From positions 8,087,501 through 8,151,500 of the forward strand of contig NZ_FNSV01000005.1 of the NCBI RefSeq assembly GCF_900105905.1: a stretch of 64,000 nt of DNA. The letters run 5' to 3'. Both the position numbers and the translations under genes were made by a program. This stretch comes from Rhodococcus koreensis (GTDB lineage Bacteria; Actinomycetota; Actinomycetes; Mycobacteriales; Mycobacteriaceae). Shown in pieces: positions 17,584-25,103 of the stretch (position 1 is its first letter; the number at the start of each line of letters is the position of its first letter). The notes under the pieces were generated by a model. That model did no database searches. It was not told the DNA's origin and was given only the letters and a program-made list of their open reading frames with translations.

Positions 17584-18687
17584 ATGACAGGTGTCACCGA
17601 GTTCGTTCGCGTCCCGCATCCCGCCCCCACCTCCGACGAGGTACGGCGAGAGATACTGGCGGCGCCCGGATTCGGCCGGTACTTCACCGACCACATGGCG
17701 TCGATCACCTACTCCACGGAGCTCGGCTGGCACGACGCGAAGGTGGAGCCGTACGGGCCGCTCCAGCTCGACCCCGCCGCGATGGTCCTGCACTACGGAC
17801 AGGCCATCTTCGAGGGTCTGAAGGCGTACCGGCAGCCGGACGGCGGCATCTCGACGTTCCGCATCGAGGCGAACGCCGAGCGGCTCGCGACGTCGGCTCG
17901 CCGTCTCGCGATGCCCGAGCTGCCGGAGGAGTTGTTCGTCAAGTCGATCACCGAACTGCTCGAGCTGGACCACGAGTGGGTGCCCGCGGCCGGCGGTGAG
18001 GACGCGCTGTACCTGCGCCCGTTCATGTTCTCCACCGAGGCCGGTCTCGGTGTGCGTCCGGCCGACGAGTATCGCTACCTGCTGATCGCCTCGCCCGCGG
18101 GCGCGTACTTCCCGCGGGGGGTGAAGCCGGTCAGCGTGTGGCTGTCGACGGAGTACGTCCGGGCCGCACCCGGCGGCACCGGTGCCGCCAAGTTCGCCGG
18201 CAACTACGCGGCGTCGCTCCTCGCGCAGGCGCAGGCCGCCGACGAGGGTTGCGACCAGGTGGTGTGGCTCGACGCGATCGAGCGGTCGTACGTGGAGGAG
18301 ATGGGCGGTATGAACCTCTTCTTCGTGTTCGGCTCCGGATCCGACGCCCGCCTCGTGACGCCGTCCCTGTCCGGTTCGCTGCTGCCGGGGATCACCCGCA
18401 ATTCGCTGCTGACCCTCGCGATCGACGCCGGTTTCGCGGTGGAGGAGCGGCGGATCAGCACCGACGAATGGCGCACCAAGACGAAGTCCGGCGAGATCAC
18501 CGAGGTGTTCGCGTGCGGAACGGCGGCGGTCATCACGCCCGTCGGCCGGGTCAAGTCCGCCGAAGGTGAATTCACGATCGCCGACGGCGAGCCCGGCGAG
18601 GTCACCATGGCCCTGCGCGACACGCTGACCGGAATTCAGCGGGGAACGTTCGCCGACACCCACGGCTGGATGACCAAACTGCGCTGA
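17584..18687 (+). CDS. ilvE: Branched-chain amino acid aminotransferase
   Basis: A 367-residue fold-type IV PLP enzyme that interconverts branched-chain amino acids and their 2-oxo acids. The length and the N-terminal extension before YSTELGWHDAKVEPYGPL match group II BCATs. The PLP lysine lies in TGAAKFAGNYAASL, with EEMGGMNLFFVF and the phosphate-binding GTAAVITPVG also present. It is downstream of gcvT but has its own leaderless-type -10. The last codons lie in a 26-bp tandem repeat. Confidence 0.95.
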   Translation: MTGVTEFVRVPHPAPTSDEVRREILAAPGFGRYFTDHMASITYSTELGWHDAKVEPYGPLQLDPAAMVLHYGQAIFEGLKAYRQPDGGISTFRIEANAERLATSARRLAMPELPEELFVKSITELLELDHEWVPAAGGEDALYLRPFMFSTEAGLGVRPADEYRYLLIASPAGAYFPRGVKPVSVWLSTEYVRAAPGGTGAAKFAGNYAASLLAQAQAADEGCDQVVWLDAIERSYVEEMGGMNLFFVFGSGSDARLVTPSLSGSLLPGITRNSLLTLAIDAGFAVEERRISTDEWRTKTKSGEITEVFACGTAAVITPVGRVKSAEGEFTIADGEPGEVTMALRDTLTGIQRGTFADTHGWMTKLR

Positions 18688-18730
18688 GCCGTTTCGGCGG
18701 TCGACTGCGCTGAGCCGTTGCGGCGGTCGG
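18679..18730. repeat. 26-bp tandem duplication spanning the ilvE stop codon
   Basis: Two adjacent units, 18679-18704 and 18705-18730, both beginning CTGCGCTGAGCCGTT and differing at two positions. The second unit repeats the last ilvE codons and stop outside the gene and abuts the cobS stop. Confidence 0.85.
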
Positions 18731-19471
18731 TCAGAAAGCGAGACCGATCGCCGAGACGGTGACGGTGATCTCGAGCGCGGCTCCGAGCACGTCACCGTTC
18801 AGGCCGGCGAATCGCCGGACGCAGTGGCCCACCAGCAGTGCGGTGAGTGTCAGCGCCACCGCCACGACGACCGGTCCCTGCCACCACGGCGAGATGCACC
18901 ACGCGCCCGCCGCGAGGAGCGGAACGGTCCAGGCGAGTCCGGTCCACGGCGACTGGGTTTCGGCGACCAGCGCGCCGAACCCTTCCGTGGAGGACGCGGG
19001 GATTCCGCGGCGGCAGGCGAACACGGCCGCCACCCGCCCGGCCGCCACGGCGACGGCCACACCCGCGAACTGTCCTGCGGCGGCGAGAGATCCGAACGCC
19101 AGCCCCTGCGCGCCCAGGCAGATCACCAGGGCGCACACCCCGAACGGTCCCGCACCACCGCTGTGCATCACGGCCCGCGCCCGCTCCGGCGGCCCGTAGC
19201 AGCCGAGCCCGTCGACGGTGTCGGACAGTCCGTCGACGTGCATGCCGCGGGTGGCGAGGGCGTGCGCCCCGACCGTCACCAGGCCGGCGAGGGCGGGGTC
19301 GAGACCGGCGGACACGAGCACCCACAGCAGCCCCGCGGCCAGGGCGCCCAGCGCGATCCCCGTCACCGGCGCCGCGCGGATCGCGCGGCCTCCCGCCGCG
19401 CGGTCGACGGTGTCCGGTCCGCGCAGGGGGAGGACGGTCAGCCAGGAGAAGGCGAGCAGCACGCCCGTCAC
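18731..19471 (-). CDS. cobS: Cobalamin synthase (adenosylcobinamide-GDP ribazoletransferase)
   Basis: A 246-residue polytopic membrane enzyme that joins adenosylcobinamide-GDP to alpha-ribazole, the last step of nucleotide-loop assembly. FSWLTVLPL at the N-terminus and the metal-binding GMHVDGLSDTVDGLGCYG are diagnostic. The GTG at 19471 lies two bases after the cobT stop, so the genes are one operon in the order cobU, cobT, cobS. Confidence 0.94.
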   Translation of the reverse strand: MTGVLLAFSWLTVLPLRGPDTVDRAAGGRAIRAAPVTGIALGALAAGLLWVLVSAGLDPALAGLVTVGAHALATRGMHVDGLSDTVDGLGCYGPPERARAVMHSGGAGPFGVCALVICLGAQGLAFGSLAAAGQFAGVAVAVAAGRVAAVFACRRGIPASSTEGFGALVAETQSPWTGLAWTVPLLAAGAWCISPWWQGPVVVAVALTLTALLVGHCVRRFAGLNGDVLGAALEITVTVSAIGLAF

Positions 19472-19473
19472 GG

Positions 19474-20610
19474 TCAGCCCGCGGTGTCGGCGGCGGAGTC
19501 GGTCCCGGTGCCGGAGTCGGTCCGGGTTTCGGAGCCGTCTTCGGCGTCGCGGGTGCTGACCCCGGCTTCTGCGAACGTCGCCATCTCCGCGAGTGTCGCG
19601 ACGGCGGCCTGAAGGATCGGCAGTGCGGTGACGGCACCGGACCCCTCGCCGAGTCGCATGTCGAGTTCGAGGAGGGGGTCGAGTTGCAAATGCTTCAGCG
19701 CGATCGTGTGGGCCGGTTCGGTGGAACGGTGGCCGGCCAGCCACCACGCGCGGGCGCCGGGCGCCAGTTCCTCCGCAACCATCGCGGCCGCGGTCACGAC
19801 GACGCCGTCGAGGATCACCGGCGTCCTGCGGGCGGAGGCCTGCGCGAGGAACCCGGCCATCGCGGCGAGGTCGGCGCCCGACACCGTGCGCAGGAGCGCC
19901 ACCGTGTCCCGGACCACCGGCCGGGCGCGGCGCAGCGCGTCGCGGATCGCCGCCGTCTTCCGGATCCAGCCGGCGTCGTCGACACCGGTGCCCCGGCCGA
20001 CCGCCGCGACCGGTTCGGTGTCCGTCAGCGCGGCGATGAGAACGGTGGCCGGTGTGGTGTTGCCGATTCCCATGTCGCCGGCGATCAACAGGTCTGCGCC
20101 GGAATCGATTTCGGAGTCGGCGATCGATCGTCCGGCCTCGATGGCCTTCAGGGTCTCTTCGTGTGTGAGCGCGTCCTCGCGGTCGATCGCCCCCGACGAG
20201 CGCCGAATCTTGAACGCGGACACCGACGGATCCGTGTCGCCGTCGACCGACAGGTCGACGACGCGCACGCCGGCGCCCGCCCGGTTCGCGAGAGCGTTGA
20301 CGGCCGCCCCGCCGCCGACGAAGTTGGCGACCATCTGCGCTGTCACCTCGGGCGGATACGCCGAGACGCCGGTCCGTGCCACGCCGTGGTCGCCGGCAAA
20401 CACCACCACCCGTGCCCGTGCGAACGGGGCGGGTGGGCAGACGCCCTGGCAGGCCGCGGCCCAGCACGCCAGCGTCTCCAGACGTCCGAGCGATCCGGCC
20501 GGTTTGGTGAGCTGAAGCTGACGGGCCTCGGCCTGCGCGCGAATCCCTTCGTCGGGTGGGGTGACGGGTTCGAACCGACCGGGGTCGGTGCTCACGGACT
20601 CGCTGGTCAC
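19474..20610 (-). CDS. cobT: Nicotinate-nucleotide:dimethylbenzimidazole phosphoribosyltransferase
   Basis: A 378-residue enzyme that makes alpha-ribazole phosphate for the lower ligand of cobalamin. It shows FAGDHGV, NFVGGGAAVNALA, the phosphate loop GDMGIGNTTPATV, and the catalytic glutamate in LDMRLGEGSGA. The last 35 residues (after TFAEAGVSTRDAEDGSE) are a Ser/Thr/Asp-rich tail beyond the normal domain. GTG start at 20610 overlaps the cobU stop by four bases (GTGA). Confidence 0.94.
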   Translation of the reverse strand: MTSESVSTDPGRFEPVTPPDEGIRAQAEARQLQLTKPAGSLGRLETLACWAAACQGVCPPAPFARARVVVFAGDHGVARTGVSAYPPEVTAQMVANFVGGGAAVNALANRAGAGVRVVDLSVDGDTDPSVSAFKIRRSSGAIDREDALTHEETLKAIEAGRSIADSEIDSGADLLIAGDMGIGNTTPATVLIAALTDTEPVAAVGRGTGVDDAGWIRKTAAIRDALRRARPVVRDTVALLRTVSGADLAAMAGFLAQASARRTPVILDGVVVTAAAMVAEELAPGARAWWLAGHRSTEPAHTIALKHLQLDPLLELDMRLGEGSGAVTALPILQAAVATLAEMATFAEAGVSTRDAEDGSETRTDSGTGTDSAADTAG

Positions 20611-21269
20611 GCTTGGCCTCTCGCTCGAGTGGAATCTGCCCCGCACGACGCACGTGGGGGATCGTCTTTCAGGGTCATGGTCAGCCCGGCCACGACGAGG
20701 ACCACGCGATCGCAGACCTGCGCGAGCCGCGAGTTGAGGGCGCCGATCTCGTCGCGGAACAGGCGACCGGACCGGGTCTCCGGGACGACGCCGAGCCCCA
20801 CCTCGGGGGTCACCAGCACGAGTGCCCCGCGGTAGTCGCGGACGCTCGCGACCAGGTCGTCCGTGCGGGGCCCGATGGTGCCCCGCGGCGAATCCCAGGC
20901 GGCGGCGCCGTCGAGTTCGACGGTGAGCCAGGTGCCGAGATCGTCGACGAGGGTCGCCGTAGCGTCGGTGCGGGCACGAAGTTGATCGGCGAGGTCGCGA
21001 CGGTGCGCGGTTTCCACGGTGACCCAGCTGTCGGGGCGCCGATCGCGGTGCTCGGCGACCCGGTGCTCCCAGTCCTGGTCGTCGGGGTCGCGGTGGCTGG
21101 TGGCGACGTAGCGCACCCGGCCCGCCCCGGCCAGGGCCTGGGTCAGTTCCTCGGCATGCGCGGATTTACCGGACCGTGCACCACCGAGTACCAGCGTTCG
21201 CGAGGGCTGGTACGGGTGACCCGGGTGGTCCCGGGGATCGGCGGTGGGCACGGAGGGAAACGCTACCAA
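20607..21269 (-). CDS. cobU: Adenosylcobinamide kinase / adenosylcobinamide-phosphate guanylyltransferase
   Basis: A 220-residue bifunctional enzyme that phosphorylates then guanylylates adenosylcobinamide. The P-loop is LVLGGARSGKSAHAEE; SHRDPDDQDWEHRVAEHRDRRP holds the guanylyl-accepting histidine region; VTPEVGLGVVPE and RLFRDEIGALNSRLA are family motifs. The start is uncertain: TTG at 21269 (given here) or GTG at 21251, neither with a good ribosome binding site. First gene of the cobUTS operon. Confidence 0.92.
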   Translation of the reverse strand: MVAFPSVPTADPRDHPGHPYQPSRTLVLGGARSGKSAHAEELTQALAGAGRVRYVATSHRDPDDQDWEHRVAEHRDRRPDSWVTVETAHRRDLADQLRARTDATATLVDDLGTWLTVELDGAAAWDSPRGTIGPRTDDLVASVRDYRGALVLVTPEVGLGVVPETRSGRLFRDEIGALNSRLAQVCDRVVLVVAGLTMTLKDDPPRASCGADSTRARGQA

Positions 21270-21325
21270 CCCGCCGACGTGGCAGTATTTTGACGAAGAA
21301 CGTCAATTCCGCCACTGTTGGCGGG
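21270..21325. promoter_or_regulatory. Nested dyad between cobU and a small membrane gene
   Basis: A perfect inner palindrome TTGACG (21290-21295) / CGTCAA (21301-21306) with a five-base spacer sits inside a longer imperfect inverted repeat beginning CCCGCCGACGTGGCAG and ending CCGCCACTGTTGGCGGG. It fills the divergent promoter gap. No cobalamin riboswitch is recognisable here. Confidence 0.5.
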
Positions 21326-21351
21326 AAGTGGACGAGCGGAGAATTTCAGCC

Positions 21352-21567
21352 ATGACCGAATTCCTCGTCCTCGTTGCACTTCTCCTCGTGCTGCAAGCGG
21401 CCGTGACATACGCCGGTCGGCACCTGGGTCCACTCCATCCGCGGCTGCGGAACAGCTACCGCGACAACTTCTTCCGGCCTGCCGATCCCCTGGCGGACCT
21501 GTCGCACGACCGCGACGCCGAACTGGGGCGGCTGCTCGCCGCGACGCACCGCGCGCCCCACAACTGA
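21352..21567 (+). CDS. Small single-span membrane protein, unknown function
   Basis: A 71-residue protein. Residues 3-20 (EFLVLVALLLVLQAAVTY) form one membrane span, then PLHPRLRNSYRDNFFRPADPLADLSHDRD gives a cytoplasmic tail with conserved-looking aromatic and acidic residues. The ATG at 21352 follows a weak purine stretch; a longer reading from 21244 would cover the regulatory dyad. It is divergent from cobUTS and converges on the DUF3043 gene three bases away. Confidence 0.6.
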   Translation: MTEFLVLVALLLVLQAAVTYAGRHLGPLHPRLRNSYRDNFFRPADPLADLSHDRDAELGRLLAATHRAPHN

Positions 21568-21570
21568 CCG

Positions 21571-22227
21571 TCAGATGGCGTCGCCGGGCCGCACCCGCGG
21601 CTTGGGGGCCCGCAGCTTGCGGATCTGCGACGCCCGCACGAACGCGTACCAGCCGAGCTTGAAACCGCCGTCGGGGGTGTCCGGGAAGCGTTCCCGCACC
21701 TGATTGTTGATCTTGCGGCCCAGCCAGACACCCTCGATGGCCATGAACATCATCATGATGAGCATGGCGAGCGTCACGATCGCCTGCAGGGCCGGGCTGA
21801 CGAACATCGCCATGATGAGAACCAGCGCCAGCGGCATGAACAGGCCGACCAGGTTGCGCCGGGCATCGACGATGTCCCTGACGTACGCGCGCACGGGGCC
21901 CTTGTCGCGGGGGAGAAGGTACTTGTCCTCGCCGGCGAGCATGCGGGTGCGCCGCTCGGCGGCGGTGGCGCGTCGCTCCGCCGCGGCAACCTTGCGCTCT
22001 TCCTTGCTGCCGCGGGTCGCCTTCTTACGGGCCCGGGCCTCTTTCGCGGTCAGGGGTGCGGGCGCAACCGGTCCGCGACGCTTCGACTCTGCGTCACGCC
22101 GCTTGGGGGTCGGGCGGCCCTTGCCCGCCTGCTCGACGGACTCCGCCTCCTGGGCCGTCGACGACTCGGCGACCTCGACGTCCCGCTTGTCTGAATCGTC
22201 CGAATCACCGCGGCGTAGCAATTTCAC
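21571..22227 (-). CDS. DUF3043 membrane protein (Rv2206 type)
   Basis: A 218-residue actinobacterial protein of unknown function. The first 95 residues are charged and disordered, rich in Lys/Arg/Glu (KEARARKKATRGSKEERKVAAAERR). LPRDKGPVRAYVRDIVDARRN is the family signature before two adjacent membrane spans (LVGLFMPLALVLIMAMFV; LQAIVTLAMLIMMMFMAIE). The C-terminus GGFKLGWYAFVRASQIRKLRAPKPRV is conserved-looking. GTG start. Confidence 0.86.
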   Translation of the reverse strand: MKLLRRGDSDDSDKRDVEVAESSTAQEAESVEQAGKGRPTPKRRDAESKRRGPVAPAPLTAKEARARKKATRGSKEERKVAAAERRATAAERRTRMLAGEDKYLLPRDKGPVRAYVRDIVDARRNLVGLFMPLALVLIMAMFVSPALQAIVTLAMLIMMMFMAIEGVWLGRKINNQVRERFPDTPDGGFKLGWYAFVRASQIRKLRAPKPRVRPGDAI

Positions 22228-22303
22228 CCTTCCAGACTATGGGAAGACGCCACCGAGTGGAAAACCGCCGTCTCATCGAAATGCCGGGTCGCGCCCGTCG
22301 CCA

Positions 22304-22309
22304 TACACT
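22304..22309 (+). promoter_or_regulatory. -10 hexamer for a leaderless glycerate kinase transcript
   Basis: TACACT, six bases before the ATG at 22316; this start is therefore preferred to upstream in-frame codons. Confidence 0.55.
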
Positions 22310-22315
22310 TCGCCG

Positions 22316-23392
22316 ATGCGAGTGTTGATCGCACCGGACTCCTTCGGTGAGACGCTGACCGCCGTCGAGGCGGCCGCCGCCATCGCGGCCGGATGGTCGG
22401 CCGTGCGCCCGGACGACCAGCTGATCGAGGCCCCGCAGTCCGACGGCGGCCCCGGCTTCGTGGACGTGGTCGCCGCAGCGGGCGGCACCGTCCGGACCAC
22501 GGTGGTGGAAGGTCCACTCGGCGTCGACGTCCCCGCCCGCTGGCTCCTCGACGGCACCGACGCCTACCTCGAATCCGCCCAGGCCTGTGGGCTCGGCTTG
22601 CTCGGCGGACCGCCGACGCCCCGCACCGCCCGAGACGCGCACAGTCGAGGCGTCGGGCAACTCGTGGTGGCGGCCCTCGACGCCGGAGCCCGCAGAATCG
22701 TCGTCGGTCTCGGCGGCAGCAGCTGCACCGACGGCGGCCGCGGCCTCGTCGAATCCCTCGCGGAGGGATTCGGCAGCGCGGACGCCGCTGTCGCCCGGCT
22801 GCGCGCGGTGGAACTGGTGGCCGCGACCGACGTCGAACACCCGCTGCTCGGCGAGCACGGCGCCGCCCGCGTGTTCGGGCCGCAGAAGGGTGCCGACCCC
22901 GGCACCGTCGCCTTCCTCGAGGACCGGAACACCGCGTGGGCCGGGCAACTGCACCGGGCGACCGCCCGGGACGTCGCGGCCGAGGCCGGAGCCGGAGCCG
23001 CGGGTGGTATCGGCGCCGCGCTGCTCGCGCTCGGTGGGACCCGCGAATCCGGCGCCCACGTGGTCGCCCAGCGCACCCGGCAGGACCGGCAACTCGCCTC
23101 CGCGCAGCTCGTGATCACCGGCGAAGGTCGCCTCGACCAGCAGTCGCTGCGCGGCAAACTCGTGATCGCGCTCGCCGCCGCAGCCCGCAGGCGGGCCATC
23201 GCGACGCTCGTCCTGGCGGGGCAGGTGCTCCTCGACACCGCCGATCTGGACCGCGCGGGCATCGACGACGCGCTGTCCCTGGCGGACCACGCCGGGTCGG
23301 TCGAACTCGCGATGTCGGACGCATACGCGCAGCTGAGAGACCTCGCCGCCGCCGCAGCCCGTGGATGGGACGGCACAGCCGCACGGCAGTAA
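22316..23392 (+). CDS. Glycerate kinase (GK I family)
   Basis: A 358-residue kinase that phosphorylates glycerate with ATP. It opens with IAPDSFGETLTAVEAAAAIAAGW, the GK I N-terminus, and includes GLGGSSCTDGGRGL (nucleotide/glycerate loop), FGPQKGADPGTV and ITGEGRLDQQSLRGK, all diagnostic. Slightly shorter than the enterobacterial enzymes (about 380). The frame extends far upstream as a shadow of the DUF3043 gene. Confidence 0.92.
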   Translation: MRVLIAPDSFGETLTAVEAAAAIAAGWSAVRPDDQLIEAPQSDGGPGFVDVVAAAGGTVRTTVVEGPLGVDVPARWLLDGTDAYLESAQACGLGLLGGPPTPRTARDAHSRGVGQLVVAALDAGARRIVVGLGGSSCTDGGRGLVESLAEGFGSADAAVARLRAVELVAATDVEHPLLGEHGAARVFGPQKGADPGTVAFLEDRNTAWAGQLHRATARDVAAEAGAGAAGGIGAALLALGGTRESGAHVVAQRTRQDRQLASAQLVITGEGRLDQQSLRGKLVIALAAAARRRAIATLVLAGQVLLDTADLDRAGIDDALSLADHAGSVELAMSDAYAQLRDLAAAAARGWDGTAARQ

Positions 23393-23530
23393 CCCGAAAC
23401 CCCGACGTCGGATACCATGGACATGGATCGATCTGCGGACGCTGCCGCAGTGAAGGGAACCCGGGAATAAGTCGGGCGCGGAGTACCGTTGAAGCGTTCA
23501 CGGGTTTGTTACGAACTACAGGGAGAGCCC

Positions 23531-23881
23531 ATGACTGTGCAGAACGAGACCGCCGTCCACGGCGTCAAGATGACCGAAGCCGCGTCCGCCAAGGCGAAGG
23601 CGCTGCTCGATCAGGAAGGTCGTGACGACCTCGCACTGCGTATCGCCGTGCAACCCGGCGGCTGCGCAGGACTGCGTTACCAGCTTTTCTTCGACGACCG
23701 CAACCTGGACGGCGACCTGATCGTGGACTTCGGTGGCGTCGCCCTCGCGGTGGACCGGATGAGCGCGCCGTACGTCGAGGGTGCCTCGATCGACTTCGTC
23801 GACACCATCGAGAAGCAGGGTTTCACCATCGACAACCCCAACGCGACCGGTTCGTGCGCCTGCGGCGACTCCTTCAACTGA
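23531..23881 (+). CDS. erpA: A-type iron-sulfur cluster carrier
   Basis: A 116-residue HesB/IscA/ErpA-type protein that hands Fe-S clusters to apo-enzymes. The three ligand cysteines are Cys45 (GGCAGLRY), Cys109 and Cys111 (SCACGDSF). ATG at 23531 follows GGGAGA. Likely clients in this window are LipA and the Rieske protein QcrA, though that is inference. A strong terminator follows. Confidence 0.93.
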   Translation: MTVQNETAVHGVKMTEAASAKAKALLDQEGRDDLALRIAVQPGGCAGLRYQLFFDDRNLDGDLIVDFGGVALAVDRMSAPYVEGASIDFVDTIEKQGFTIDNPNATGSCACGDSFN

Positions 23882-23911
23882 GTCCCGGGACGAAGCACAA
23901 CTGAATCGACA

Positions 23912-23953
23912 AGTCTGACGCGGCGCCGACCGGCTGCCGCGTCAGACTTTTTT
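23912..23953 (+). terminator. Rho-independent terminator of erpA
   Basis: Stem AGTCTGACGCGGC / GCCGCGTCAGACT with a T-rich tail (TTTTTT). One of the few textbook terminators in the window. Confidence 0.9.
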
Positions 23954-24059
23954 CGTGCCCGACCACGCCGTCCCGAGTCGTCGTGCTGCCGACCGAACAT
24001 GGTGGTACGCCGGGGTACGGTGAGAAATCCCGACCGAACTCATCGAAAGGCATCCGCCC

Positions 24060-25034
24060 GTGACAATTGCGGTAACCGGTTCCATCGCCACCGACCACCT
24101 GATGCGGTTTCCGGGCCGGTTCGCCGAGCAACTGCTCGCCGATCAGCTCAGCCACATCTCGTTGAGCTTCCTGGTCGACGACCTCGTAGTCCGGCGCGGG
24201 GGAGTGGGCGGCAACATCGCCTACGCCATGGGCGTCCTCGGTGGTTCCCCGCTGCTGGTGGGGGCTGTCGGAGCCGACTTCGCGGACTACCGCCAGTGGC
24301 TCGAGGACAACGGTGTCGACTGCACCGCCGTCCGGATCTCGACCACCGCGCACACCGCGCGTTTCGTGTGCACCACGGATGAGGACATGGCGCAGATCGC
24401 CTCGTTCTATCCCGGGGCGATGAGCGAGGCCCGCGAGATCCAACTGTCCGGCATCGCACCGGACGCCGACACGCTCGAGCTGGTCCTGATCGGCGCCAAC
24501 GACCCCGAGGCGATGATCCGCCACACCGAGGAATGCCGCCGACTGGACATCCCGTTCGCCGCCGACCCGTCGCAGCAACTCGCGCGCCTGAATGGCGAGG
24601 AGGCGGCGGCGCTGATTCGTGGCGCGAAATACCTGTTCACGAACGAGTACGAGTGGGGATTGCTGCAGCAGAAGACCGGACTGTCCGAGGAGGAGATCCG
24701 CGCACAGGTCGGTGTCCGCGTCACGACGCTCGGGTCCAAGGGCGTCGAGATCGTCGACGCCGAAGGTAACTGCACCCGGGTCGCTGTCGTCCCCGAGAAG
24801 GCCAAGGTCGACCCGACCGGTGTCGGTGACGGATTCCGGGCCGGATTCCTCCTCGCGCACAGCGCAGGCCTGAGCTTCGAGCGTTCCGCGCAACTGGGGT
24901 CGCTGGTGGCCGTGCTGGTACTGGAGACCACCGGAACCCAGGAATGGACGTTCGACCGCGACGAGGCTGTCAAGCGCCTCGCGGATGCCTACGGCTCCAC
25001 CGCCGCGGACGAGATCGCCGCGATTCTGCCGTAA
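24060..25034 (+). CDS. adoK: PfkB-family sugar/adenosine kinase
   Basis: A 324-residue ribokinase-fold kinase. RGGVGGNIAYAMGVLGG is the N-terminal PfkB signature and DPTGVGDGFRAGFL the C-terminal one, with the catalytic base aspartate in GVGDGF. By position (between erpA and asnB) and length it matches the mycobacterial adenosine kinase Rv2202c; substrate by sequence alone could also be a sugar. GTG start with GAAAGG about ten bases upstream. Confidence 0.87.
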   Translation: MTIAVTGSIATDHLMRFPGRFAEQLLADQLSHISLSFLVDDLVVRRGGVGGNIAYAMGVLGGSPLLVGAVGADFADYRQWLEDNGVDCTAVRISTTAHTARFVCTTDEDMAQIASFYPGAMSEAREIQLSGIAPDADTLELVLIGANDPEAMIRHTEECRRLDIPFAADPSQQLARLNGEEAAALIRGAKYLFTNEYEWGLLQQKTGLSEEEIRAQVGVRVTTLGSKGVEIVDAEGNCTRVAVVPEKAKVDPTGVGDGFRAGFLLAHSAGLSFERSAQLGSLVAVLVLETTGTQEWTFDRDEAVKRLADAYGSTAADEIAAILP

Positions 25035-25050
25035 GGCGGCTCCGCCGCCC

Positions 25051-25090
25051 GTGAGTGGTTGACGAGTCCCTGGACTCGTCAACCACTCAC
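25051..25090. terminator. Perfect 19-bp hairpin at a convergent junction
   Basis: Arms GTGAGTGGTTGACGAGTCC and its exact complement with a two-base loop. Flanked by GGCGGCTCCGCCGCCC on the left and GGGCGCGAAGCGCCTA on the right, which themselves form small stems. Same architecture as 14723 and 43858. Confidence 0.85.
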
Positions 25091-25103
25091 GGGCGCGAAG
25101 CGC

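Noticed and set aside
14776..18795. Continuous open frame of 1339 codons on the minus strand
   Set aside because: Only 14776-16293 is PepA. The rest is antisense to gcvT and ilvE, lacks domains and is explained by high GC suppressing stop codons.
21270..21351. Cobalamin riboswitch before cobUTS
   Set aside because: The gap is about 80 bases, too short, and the conserved B12-box GCCACTG context is not arranged as in that riboswitch.
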